DNA from: Nocardioides bizhenqiangii
GTDB taxonomy: Bacteria > Actinomycetota > Actinomycetes > Propionibacteriales > Nocardioidaceae
Direction of reading: 5' to 3'
NCBI RefSeq assembly: GCF_034661235.1
Contig: NZ_CP141059.1
Location: 4,463,501-4,527,500 of the forward strand
DNA length: 64,000 bases
Shown here in pieces: positions 23,738 to 32,333 of this stretch (within the stretch, counting starts at the first letter, position 1; each line of letters starts with the position of its first letter). The notes beneath the pieces are model-generated. The model ran no database searches and was not told the origin of the DNA. It saw nothing but the letters and a program-made list of their open reading frames with translations. The position numbers and the translations under genes were made by a program.

Positions 23738-26281
23738 TCAGTCCGTGACCACCGCCTTGAGGACATCGACCTTGGCGGCCGACCTGGCGGGTCCAAGCGC
23801 CGCGAGCACGCCGGCGACGGCAGCCAGGACGACGTACACGGCGATCTGCGGTGCGGGGATCGAGACTCCCGTGATGCCCTGGTCCTCGAGGACCCTGGAC
23901 AGAGCCACCCCGATCCCGATCCCGAGGCCGGCACCGGACAGCGCGCCGATCAGCGAGATCACGACCGACTCCCAGCGGACCATCGCCCTGACCTGACCGC
24001 GGGTCATGCCGACCGCGCGGAGCAGACCCAGCTCGCGGGTGCGCTCGAAGACCGAGAGCGCCAGCGTGTTGACGATGCCGAGGAGCGCGATCACGACCGC
24101 GAGCAACAGCATCACGGTGACGAAGGTCAGCAGTCCGTCGATGAACCCGCTGGCCTCGGCCTCGTAGGCGTCCTGGTCCAGCACCTTGGCGTCCGGGTGG
24201 TCGGCCAGGGCCGCCGTGATGGCGTCCTGGACCTCGTCCCGATCGGCACCGGCCGCCACCTTCACCAAGGCGGAGGTGACGAGCTGCGGTCCTGCAAGGG
24301 CGTTCTGCTCGTCCAGCCCGATCACGAAGTTGTCCGTGACCCAGCCCTTGGAGTCGAAGATCCCCACGAGCTCGAGCTGGTGCTTGCCCGTGGCTGCGAA
24401 CTCAGCGTCCACGGTGTCACCGAGCTCCCACCCGTTGCTCTCGGCGATGTCCCTGGAGACGACGACGGTGTCGTCCCCCAGCTCGGACAGCGAGCCCTGG
24501 GAGAGGTCGAGCTGCATCAGGTCGCCGGCGGTTGCCGGGTCGACCGCGGAGTAGCTCGTGTCATGGCCCTCGAACCTGGCCATGCCCCAACCGCTGGCAG
24601 CGACCGAGTCGACGCCCTCGACGTCCTCCACCGCAGCCACCACGGTCGGGCTGAACCCGGGGCCCTGGGAGCTCGCGCTGGTGACGTAGAGGTCGGCATC
24701 GGTCTTGTCACCGATGACTTCCCCGAAGGAGGTCTTCAACGAAGAGGCGAAGACGCTCATGCTCACGACCAGCGTGAGCCCGATCATGAGCGCTGCGGCG
24801 GTGGCAGCAGTACGACGCGGGTTGCGCACCGCGTTCTGCGTCGCCAGCTCGCCGGAGAGTCCCCGGAGCTTCATCGGAGCACCGATCGCCGCGGCCAGCG
24901 GACGCACCGCCATCGGGAGCGCGACGATGACTCCGACCAGCACGGAGAGCAGGCCCACGCCGAACACGACCATCGGTGCGTCGGCGTACAACGTGCTCAG
25001 GACACCTGCGGTTCCCAGGCCGAGGACGGTCGTTCCGACCAGTGCCCGCCGTTTGGAGAAGCTGCCGGTGTCGGCCGCGGACTCCCGCAGCGCCTCGACC
25101 GGACGCACCTTCGTGGCGCGGCGGGCGGGGACGAGCGCGGAGACGACGGTGACGAGGGTGCCGACGGCCATCGAGATGATGATGGTGCGGGGCTCCACCT
25201 GGAGCGACGTCGTCGGCAGGCTGAACCCGGCCACGTCCATGAGGACCTTGAGGCCCTTCGCTACTCCTAGGCCGAGCGCGACGCCGATCGCGGACGCTCC
25301 AGCGCCGATCAGGATCGCCTCGAAGAGCAGGCTCCGCTTGATCTGCCGTTTGGTCGCGCCGATGGCCCGCATGAGGGCGATCTCCCGCGAGCGTTGCGTG
25401 ACGATCATCGTGAAGGTGTTCCAGATGATGAAGCCACCGACGAACAGCGCGATGCCGGCGAAGATCGAGAAGAGGATGTTGATCATCTTCATGTTGCTCT
25501 TGACGGCGTCGGCGTTCTCCTTCGACACCGCGTCGCCGGTCACCGCCTCCGTGCCTTCCGGCACGACGGCAGACAACCGCTCCGCGAGCTCGGCCTGAGA
25601 GATCCCGGGGTCCGCGCTCACCTCGATGGTGTCGAAGACGCCCGGGGTGCCCAGCACCCGCTGAGCGGTCGCTACGTCGAAGTACGCGGACGTGCTGCCG
25701 CCGAGGTCCTTGTCGTCGCCGAAGCCGACGGTGCCGACCACGGTGAACTCCTCGGTGGGTCCCTGGAACAGGATCTTGATGGTCGACCCGACCTCGATGT
25801 CGTTCTCCTCGGCGCTGGTGGCGTCGATGGCGACCTCGTGGGGTCCGTCCGGCGCTTCGCCGGCCAGCACCTTGACGTCGCCGCGGAGCTTCTCGTCGGC
25901 CGACATCGTGGCGCCCGTCGTGGGCAGCCCGCCCGGGGGGATGACGGCGTCGCCGTCGGTGTCGGTGAGCAGGGCGTACCCGCTGACCGATCCCTCCGCC
26001 GCGCGCACGCCTTCGACCTGCTCGACCTGGTCGAGGACGGCCGCGTCGATCGGGGCACGGCTGGTGCTGACGCCCTCCGAGGCCGAGTAGGCGGCCTCGG
26101 TCCGGACGACCGCGTCGGTGCCGGCGGCGACCTTGTCGAACAGCCGGTCGAACGCGGTGCCCATGGTGTCGGTGAGGACGAGCGTGCCAGCCAGGAAGGC
26201 GACCCCGAGGGCGATCGAGGCCGTCGTGAGCGCGAGCCGCAGCTTGTGCGCGAGCATGCCGCGGAGGGTGGTGGTCAACAT
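23738..26281 (-). CDS. ABC transporter permease, FtsX/MacB type
   Basis: 847 residues with the duplicated FtsX architecture: an N-terminal helix, a large extracytoplasmic MacB_PCD-like domain (about 45-245), three helices around 265-375 with ALMRAIGATKRQIKRSLLFEA, a fourth and fifth helix pair around 420-480, a second extracytoplasmic domain (about 510-700) and a final three helices with LGLLRAVGMTRGQVRAMVRWE. The conserved 'LLRA.G.....' loops contact the ATPase. It exports or extracts a substrate that is not identifiable. It overlaps nothing and starts 2 bp after the ATPase stop, so the two form one operon. Confidence 0.9.
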   Translation of the reverse strand: MLTTTLRGMLAHKLRLALTTASIALGVAFLAGTLVLTDTMGTAFDRLFDKVAAGTDAVVRTEAAYSASEGVSTSRAPIDAAVLDQVEQVEGVRAAEGSVSGYALLTDTDGDAVIPPGGLPTTGATMSADEKLRGDVKVLAGEAPDGPHEVAIDATSAEENDIEVGSTIKILFQGPTEEFTVVGTVGFGDDKDLGGSTSAYFDVATAQRVLGTPGVFDTIEVSADPGISQAELAERLSAVVPEGTEAVTGDAVSKENADAVKSNMKMINILFSIFAGIALFVGGFIIWNTFTMIVTQRSREIALMRAIGATKRQIKRSLLFEAILIGAGASAIGVALGLGVAKGLKVLMDVAGFSLPTTSLQVEPRTIIISMAVGTLVTVVSALVPARRATKVRPVEALRESAADTGSFSKRRALVGTTVLGLGTAGVLSTLYADAPMVVFGVGLLSVLVGVIVALPMAVRPLAAAIGAPMKLRGLSGELATQNAVRNPRRTAATAAALMIGLTLVVSMSVFASSLKTSFGEVIGDKTDADLYVTSASSQGPGFSPTVVAAVEDVEGVDSVAASGWGMARFEGHDTSYSAVDPATAGDLMQLDLSQGSLSELGDDTVVVSRDIAESNGWELGDTVDAEFAATGKHQLELVGIFDSKGWVTDNFVIGLDEQNALAGPQLVTSALVKVAAGADRDEVQDAITAALADHPDAKVLDQDAYEAEASGFIDGLLTFVTVMLLLAVVIALLGIVNTLALSVFERTRELGLLRAVGMTRGQVRAMVRWESVVISLIGALSGAGLGIGIGVALSRVLEDQGITGVSIPAPQIAVYVVLAAVAGVLAALGPARSAAKVDVLKAVVTD

Positions 26282-26283
26282 GA

Positions 26284-27042
<759 letters not shown>

Positions 27043-27255
27043 GTGAGTCTCCCGTTGGGTTCTTGGGTTGGTTTCCGCCCGGTCGGGCGAGGTGTGACCA
27101 GCACACGCGAGTCCGGCGCCGGTGCCGATGGAGGTGGGCGCACGCTCGGCGGGCGCTCCCCGTCCGGTTCCGACGGGCAGGTGTGCGGCCAACCCACCCG
27201 CAGGGTTCGGGGATCCCCCTCCCGCGGCCCGACCGCAGGGCGCAGACTGCACGGC

Positions 27256-28575
27256 ATGGACGGAGTGATGAGCCTGCGCCGGCGGTCGCGCCGCGAATGG
27301 CTGGCGACCGCCCTCGTCGGCGCCGGGTTGCTCGCCTTCGTGACGCTCGTCTACGCCGTGGTCGTGCTGGCCGGCGGCGCGCTGCTGGGACGACCGACGT
27401 CGTCCCCCGCCGTCGCCCTCTCCGTCCTCGCCACGGCCGTGGTGGCGCTGACCTTCGACCGGGTGTCCTCGTGGCTCAGCGGGCTCGTCTCCCGGGCAGT
27501 GCACGGCGGGCGGCCGTCGCCGTACGACGTCCTGGGTCAGTTCTCCGGTACGGCGGCGGGCGGCTACGCGGCCGAGGAGCTGCCCTCCCGGATGGCGCGG
27601 GTGCTGGCCGTCGGGACCGGGGCGCAGTGGTCGCAGGTGTGGCTCGTCCTGGACGGCAAGCCACGTCTGGCAGCGCCCTGGCCTCCCGATGCGCCGCTGG
27701 ACGCGGTGCTGGACCCGACCGACACGTCGGTGCGCGGCCGGCGCTCGCAGCCGGTCCTGCACGACGGTGAGCTGCTGGGGCTCTTGGTCGTCCAGGAGCG
27801 CGACCAGGTCCCGCTCACCTCGGTCGAGGAACGGCTCTTCGCCGGACTGGCCGTCCAGTCGCGGCTGGTGCTGCGCGGGGCCCGTCTGCGCGTCGAGCTC
27901 GAGCAGCGGGCGGCGGAGCTGTCCACGCGCGCCGAGGAGCTTCGAGCCTCGCGGCAGCGACTCGTCGACGCCCAGGACAACGAGCGGCGCGCGCTGGAGC
28001 GCGACGTCCACGACGGTGCGCAGCAGCACCTCGTGGCCCTCGCGGTGAACCTCCGGCTCGCCGAGACCCTGGCGGCGCGGTCGCCCGAGCGCGCCGTTCC
28101 GCTCCTCGAGGCACAAGAGGCGGCCGCCGCCCACGCGGTCGAGACCGTCCTCCAGCTCTCCCAGGGCATCTATCCTCCGCTGCTCGCGGACGGTGGCCTG
28201 GAGCCCGCACTGCGCGCGGCGTCGATCAACAGTGCGACGCCGGTCGACCTGACCGCGGACGGGCTCGGTCGCTACCCGCCGGGCGTCGAGGCCGCGGCGT
28301 ACTTCTGCTGCCTCGAGGCCCTGCAGAACGCCGCCAAGCATGCGCGAGCCTCGACGATCAGGATCGAGCTGCGTGGCGCGCCCGACGGTTCGTTGACCTT
28401 CCGCGTCTCCGACGACGGCTGCGGCTTCGACCCCGACGGGATCCCGGCCGGCAGCGGGCTGACGAACATGCGGGACCGGCTCGACGCCGTCGACGGGGTC
28501 CTGACCCTGTCTTCGTCCTCCGGCTCGGGAACCCTCATCGAGGGCCGTATCCCGGGCGGGGAGAGATCGAGGTGA
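27256..28575 (+). CDS. NarL/DesK-type sensor histidine kinase
   Basis: 439 residues: two N-terminal transmembrane helices (about 16-39 and 46-66), a GAF-like region (about 80-215), a coiled coil (LRVELEQRAAELSTRAEELRAS), the HisKA_3 phosphoacceptor helix ERDVHDGAQQHLVAL with His252, and a HATPase_c domain with N-box EALQNAAKHA and G-box DDGCGFD. All catalytic motifs are present. The stop overlaps the GTG of the next, kinase-like gene by 4 nt. It probably signals to the NarL-type regulator at 31023 and controls one or both ABC systems. Confidence 0.88.
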   Translation: MDGVMSLRRRSRREWLATALVGAGLLAFVTLVYAVVVLAGGALLGRPTSSPAVALSVLATAVVALTFDRVSSWLSGLVSRAVHGGRPSPYDVLGQFSGTAAGGYAAEELPSRMARVLAVGTGAQWSQVWLVLDGKPRLAAPWPPDAPLDAVLDPTDTSVRGRRSQPVLHDGELLGLLVVQERDQVPLTSVEERLFAGLAVQSRLVLRGARLRVELEQRAAELSTRAEELRASRQRLVDAQDNERRALERDVHDGAQQHLVALAVNLRLAETLAARSPERAVPLLEAQEAAAAHAVETVLQLSQGIYPPLLADGGLEPALRAASINSATPVDLTADGLGRYPPGVEAAAYFCCLEALQNAAKHARASTIRIELRGAPDGSLTFRVSDDGCGFDPDGIPAGSGLTNMRDRLDAVDGVLTLSSSSGSGTLIEGRIPGGERSR

Positions 28576-30593
28576 GCGCCCGGCTCGCTTGGGTCCTCGC
28601 TGGTCTGACCCTGGCCTTCGTGATCGGGGACGTCGCCGTGACCGCCGCCTACCGGCCCCTGTTCTCGGAGGCAGCGGTCGCAGAGCACGGCTTCCCGTTC
28701 ACGCCCCTGGCCGTCCTCGGTTCCGCACTGATGGGGGCGGTCATCCTGACCAGGTACGAGGGGCATGCCGTCGGCATGCTGCTCAACCTGGTCGGCGTGG
28801 TGTCGGCCGCCTCCCTGCTCACCGAGGCCTACCATCTCTGGGTCCTCGAGGCGGGGGGACCCGGCCCGATGGGCGCGGCTGCCGTCGCCGGCTGGATCTC
28901 CAGCCTCACGAGCGGCCAGGTCGCGTTCGCAGGTCTCACGGTGATGTTCCTGGTCGCGCCCGACGGCCACTTCCTGTCGCCACGATGGCGCTGGGTCGGT
29001 GGGCTCGTGTTGGCCGGGCTGGTCCTCTGCACCCTCGTGCTCCTCTCCATCGAGCCGACCTCTTTCCGTCTGCGCGACTCCGACATCGGCGCCGTGCGTG
29101 GCCCCGTGTTCACGATCGGGTTCGCGCTGATCGGCTTCGGGCTCATCGCGGCGCTGGTCTCGATGGGCGTCCGCATCCGGCGGAGCGCGGGTGAGGAGCG
29201 GCAGCAGCTCCGGCTGATCGCGCTCGCGGTGGCTGCGCTCGTCGCCGGCCTCGCGAACTCGCTGGTCGTCCAGTCGCTCAACGGTGGGCGACAGACCTGG
29301 GCGGCCTCGCTGCCGCTCTTCATCGCGTACGTGCTCCTCCCCCTTGCCTTCGCGGTCGCGGCCCTGCGGTACCGCCTCTACGACATCGCGGTCGTGATCA
29401 ACCGGACGGTCGTGCTCGCGGTGGGCTTCGCGTTCGCGGGCATCGGCTACACCGCGGTGGTCGTCCTCGTGGGTCGTCTCGTCGACACCCGCACCGGTGA
29501 CCTGTGGCTGTCGCTGCTCGCCACGGCCGGGGTGGCGTTCGCCTTCCAGCCACTGCGCCGCGGCGTGATCCGCGTCGCCAACCGGGCGGCCTACGGATCC
29601 CGGGCCGTGCCGTACGAAGCGCTCTCGAGCTTCAGCCGACAGCTCGGCGACACCCCGTCGGCGACCGAGCTGCTCCCCGCCGTCGCGGAGGCAGCCGGGC
29701 GCGCCGTGGCTGCCCGACGGACCGTGGCAACCCTGCTCGGCGTCGACGGAGCCGTGGTCGACTCTTCTTCCTGGGGCGGGGAGGGGCGCGATCCGGCGAC
29801 CGTCGGGCACGTCGTCCCGGTGCGCAGTGAGGGCTCGCTGCTCGGCACCATCCAGGTCGACGTCCTCAGGGCACGTCCGCTGCGCGCGTCGGACGAGCGC
29901 CTCCTGGCGGCCCTGGCCGACCAGGCGGCCGTCGCCTTCCGCAACGCCGCCCTGGAAGCCCAGCTGGCCGAGAAGGTGGCCGAGCTGGACCGGACCACGA
30001 GGGACCTCGCCGAGTCCCGGTCGCGGATCGTCGAGTCCGACGTCGTCGTACGCCGCGACCTGGAGGAGGCGATCTCTCACCGCGTCCTGCCGCGCCTGGT
30101 CGCGCTCCCCGAGCAGCTCCGGTCGGCCCGGGTGGCAGTCGCGAGCGGCGACCCGGCCCACGGGTTGGACGCTCTCGTCGCCGGCACCAACGAGGCACTG
30201 GAGGCCCTGCGGGAGCTCACCCGCGGCGTCTTCCCGACCCAGCTCGCCCGCGTCGGCATCGCGCCGACGCTGCGCACCTTCCTGGCGCGGGCGGACCCTG
30301 CGCCCACCCTGAACATCGTCGAGCCGGTCGCCTCCCGGCGGTTCCCCGACCGGGTGGAGACCGCTGTCTACTTCTCGTCCGTCGAGGCGACGCGGCTCGG
30401 CGCCGCCTCCATCGCGCTGCGGGCGGAGGGCGACGACCTGGTCGTCGAGATAGAAGGGCTCGCCGCCCGCGAGGTCGATCTCCGCGCGGTCGTCGACCGG
30501 GTCGAGGCGACCGGCGGGTCGATGTCGACGGTCGACGGCGGGCTGGAGCTGCGGATCCCGGCGGCGGAGCCGGCGCGAACGGCTCCGGTGTGA
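28572..30593 (+). CDS. Kinase-like membrane protein lacking catalytic residues (pseudo-histidine kinase)
   Basis: 673 residues: about eight transmembrane helices in residues 1-340 (7TM-like input module, ending LAFAVAALRYRLYDIAVVINRTVV), a GAF-like domain (about 365-475), a coiled coil (EAQLAEKVAELDRTTRDLAESRSRI), then RRDLEEAISHRVLPRLVAL at 494-512. In the NarL-kinase motif R.LHD..Q the His is replaced by Glu498. The C-terminal HATPase-like region has no N-box Asn or GxG boxes (SSVEATRLGAASIALRAEGDDLVVEIEGLA). It cannot be an ordinary kinase; it may bind the kinase at 27256 or the receiver-only protein. GTG start, coupled to the upstream kinase. Confidence 0.72.
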   Translation: MSARLAWVLAGLTLAFVIGDVAVTAAYRPLFSEAAVAEHGFPFTPLAVLGSALMGAVILTRYEGHAVGMLLNLVGVVSAASLLTEAYHLWVLEAGGPGPMGAAAVAGWISSLTSGQVAFAGLTVMFLVAPDGHFLSPRWRWVGGLVLAGLVLCTLVLLSIEPTSFRLRDSDIGAVRGPVFTIGFALIGFGLIAALVSMGVRIRRSAGEERQQLRLIALAVAALVAGLANSLVVQSLNGGRQTWAASLPLFIAYVLLPLAFAVAALRYRLYDIAVVINRTVVLAVGFAFAGIGYTAVVVLVGRLVDTRTGDLWLSLLATAGVAFAFQPLRRGVIRVANRAAYGSRAVPYEALSSFSRQLGDTPSATELLPAVAEAAGRAVAARRTVATLLGVDGAVVDSSSWGGEGRDPATVGHVVPVRSEGSLLGTIQVDVLRARPLRASDERLLAALADQAAVAFRNAALEAQLAEKVAELDRTTRDLAESRSRIVESDVVVRRDLEEAISHRVLPRLVALPEQLRSARVAVASGDPAHGLDALVAGTNEALEALRELTRGVFPTQLARVGIAPTLRTFLARADPAPTLNIVEPVASRRFPDRVETAVYFSSVEATRLGAASIALRAEGDDLVVEIEGLAAREVDLRAVVDRVEATGGSMSTVDGGLELRIPAAEPARTAPV

Positions 30594-30597
30594 AGGC

Positions 30598-30969
30598 CTA
30601 CCGAGCTCGCCCGGCGGCCCCCCAGATCTCCGCCAGCCGGTCGGGTCCGAACGCCGCCTTGGCCACGTAGGCAGTAGCACCCGAGCCGGAGATGTCGAAC
30701 TCGTCCTCGTCGTACGTCGAGAGGAGGACGACCACCGGGGACGCGCCGGACGACGTGAGGCTGCAGGCGGCCTCGATCCCGCTGATGCCCGGCAGGTTGA
30801 CGTCGAGGAGCACCAGGTCGGGGGCAAGCTCCGACGCAGCGGCGAGGGCCTCCTCACCGGTCACCGCGGTCCCGGCGACGCGGAAGCCAGCGGTCGCCTC
30901 GACCACGGCCGCCATCGCCTGGCGGAACGGCTCCTGATCATCGACGATCAGGACGCGAACATCGGTCAC
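30598..30969 (-). CDS. Receiver-only (single-domain) response regulator
   Basis: 123 residues forming one receiver domain and nothing else. Asp11/Asp12 form the acidic pocket, Asp56 in DLVLLDVNLPG is the phosphoacceptor, Thr85 and Lys104 in TAYVAKA complete the switch. There is no DNA-binding or enzymatic output domain. The GTG at 30969 follows GGAGG; an upstream ATG at 30990 is less well placed. It is convergent with the pseudokinase gene (4 bp apart). It may act as a phosphate sink or bind the neighbouring kinase-like proteins. Confidence 0.85.
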   Translation of the reverse strand: MTDVRVLIVDDQEPFRQAMAAVVEATAGFRVAGTAVTGEEALAAASELAPDLVLLDVNLPGISGIEAACSLTSSGASPVVVLLSTYDEDEFDISGSGATAYVAKAAFGPDRLAEIWGAAGRAR

Positions 30970-31022
30970 GTCACACACCTCCGCCGCCATTGTTCCCGGC
31001 GCGCACGGCGAGAGGGAGGGTG

Positions 31023-31718
31023 CTAGCCGCCCGTCGGGGGGTGGGTGCCCGCACCTCCGGTCGCTTCGAGGAAGACCAGGACGGCCATCACCCGCCGGTT
31101 GACGTCGGACTCGTGCACGAGGTCAAGCTTCTGGAAGACCGAGCTGATGTGCTTCTCCACGGCCCGCTCGCTCATGAACAGCGCCTTCGCGGTCGCTGCG
31201 TTGCTGCGCCCGCTCGCGAGCTCCTGAAGCACCTCGCGCTCGCGCTCCGTGAGCCCGAGCAGCGGCGAGCTCTCCTGGCTCGACTTGCGTGCCATCAGCC
31301 CCTCGACCACCTTCGGGTCCAGGGCGGAGCCGCCGCGGGCGACGGCATGCAGCGCCGCGATCAGCTCGTCGACCTGGGAGACTCGCTCCTTGAGCAGGTA
31401 GCCCAGGCCCTCGACGCCGTCGGACAGCAGGTCGAACGCGTAGTCGTCCTCGATGTATTGGGAGAGGACCAGCACCCCCGTCTCCGGGAACTCGGTCCGG
31501 ATCCGCTTGGCGGCATCGATGCCCTCGGTGGTGAAGGTAGGGGGCATCCGGATGTCGGTGAGCACGGCGTCCGGGCGGTGCTCCGCAACCGCCGCGTGGA
31601 GCTCCACGGGATTGGTGGCGGTCGCGAGGAGCTCGATCTCTGGGGTCGCCTCCAGCAGCCCGGCGACACCCTCGCGCACGAGGTAGCTGTCATCGGCGAA
31701 CACAACGCGGACAGTCAC
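31023..31718 (-). CDS. NarL/FixJ-type response regulator
   Basis: 231 residues: receiver domain with Asp9/Asp10, phosphoacceptor Asp55 in AVLTDIRMPP, and Lys110; C-terminal LuxR-type helix-turn-helix LTEREREVLQELASGRSNAATAKALFMSERAVEKHISSVFQKL. Probable partner of the histidine kinase at 27256. The gene diverges from the truncated MFS gene; the intergenic space holds a promoter module that recurs before the hydrolase gene at 34983, so both may be targets. The start is a GTG with a weak ribosome binding site. Confidence 0.88.
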   Translation of the reverse strand: MTVRVVFADDSYLVREGVAGLLEATPEIELLATATNPVELHAAVAEHRPDAVLTDIRMPPTFTTEGIDAAKRIRTEFPETGVLVLSQYIEDDYAFDLLSDGVEGLGYLLKERVSQVDELIAALHAVARGGSALDPKVVEGLMARKSSQESSPLLGLTEREREVLQELASGRSNAATAKALFMSERAVEKHISSVFQKLDLVHESDVNRRVMAVLVFLEATGGAGTHPPTGG

Positions 31719-31814
31719 CCGCCCACTGTAGGGCGGAACGGCCGCTCCCGAGCCCGAGCCGCGTGACAGCCACCAGGAAGGTGGTGGCAGCCCCCGATGG
31801 CGTACGGCCTGCAC

Positions 31815-31846
31815 CATGTCGACGGGACGTCGCGCGAACCTAGCGT
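31815..31846 (+). promoter_or_regulatory. Shared promoter module, copy 1 (CATGTCG ... TAGCGT)
   Basis: CATGTCG at 31815-31821 and CGCGAACCTAGCGTCG at 31833-31848, with TAGCGT ending 7 nt before the ATG at 31854. The same elements occur with identical spacing before the gene at 34983 (28 of 42 aligned bases identical). Confidence 0.6.
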
Positions 31847-31853
31847 CGCGGAC

Positions 31854-32333
31854 ATGGCAACCACTGCAATGACCTCCGCCTACGGGCGAGTCCTGAGGCT
31901 TCCCGGAGCACTGGCCTTCTCGGTCAGCGGCCTGGTCGCGAGGATGCCCATGTCCATGGTCAGCCTCGGCATCGTGCTGCTGGTCTCGACCCGCAACGGG
32001 TCCTACTCGCTGGCAGGGACGGTGTCGGCCGCCTTCCTGGTCGCCAACGCGTCGTTCGCCATCCTCCAGGCCAGGCTGATCGACCGGCTCGGACAGAGCC
32101 GGGTCTTGCCGACCGCGGCTCTGGGGTTCGCCGGCGGCCTGCTGGCCCTGATGCTGTTCGTCGAGCTCGACCTGCCGGCACCTTGGCCTCACCTGGCGGC
32201 GGCCGCCGCCGGGGCGACGCTCCCGCAGATCGGCTCGTCCATCCGGGCACGCTGGTCCCACCTGGTCGAGGACAAGCGGGACCTGCCTAGGACACCGAGT
32301 CCCGAGGGAACTCAGGCGGCGGAGCCGTGCTGA
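31854..32333 (+). pseudogene. Truncated MFS transporter, fused to a foreign tail
   Basis: The frame encodes only 159 residues. The first ~140 (SAYGRVLRLPGALAFSVSGLVARMPMSMVSLGIVLLVSTRNGSYSLAGTVSAAFLVANASFAILQARLIDRLGQSRVLP ... GATLPQIGSSIRARWSHLVEDKRDL) match the N-terminal four to five helices of a well-known actinobacterial MFS family whose members are about 400 residues. After KRDL the sequence stops resembling it, and the frame ends in 20 hydrophilic residues overlapping the start of the ABC permease gene. A deletion probably removed the rest of the MFS gene, and perhaps the permease's ATPase gene, leaving this as a non-functional leader cistron. Confidence 0.7.

Noticed and set aside
28272..30857. 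861-codon minus-strand frame opposite the kinase-like genes
   Set aside because: No recognisable domain; the plus strand has clear transmembrane and GAF/coiled-coil patterns. Shadow frame.
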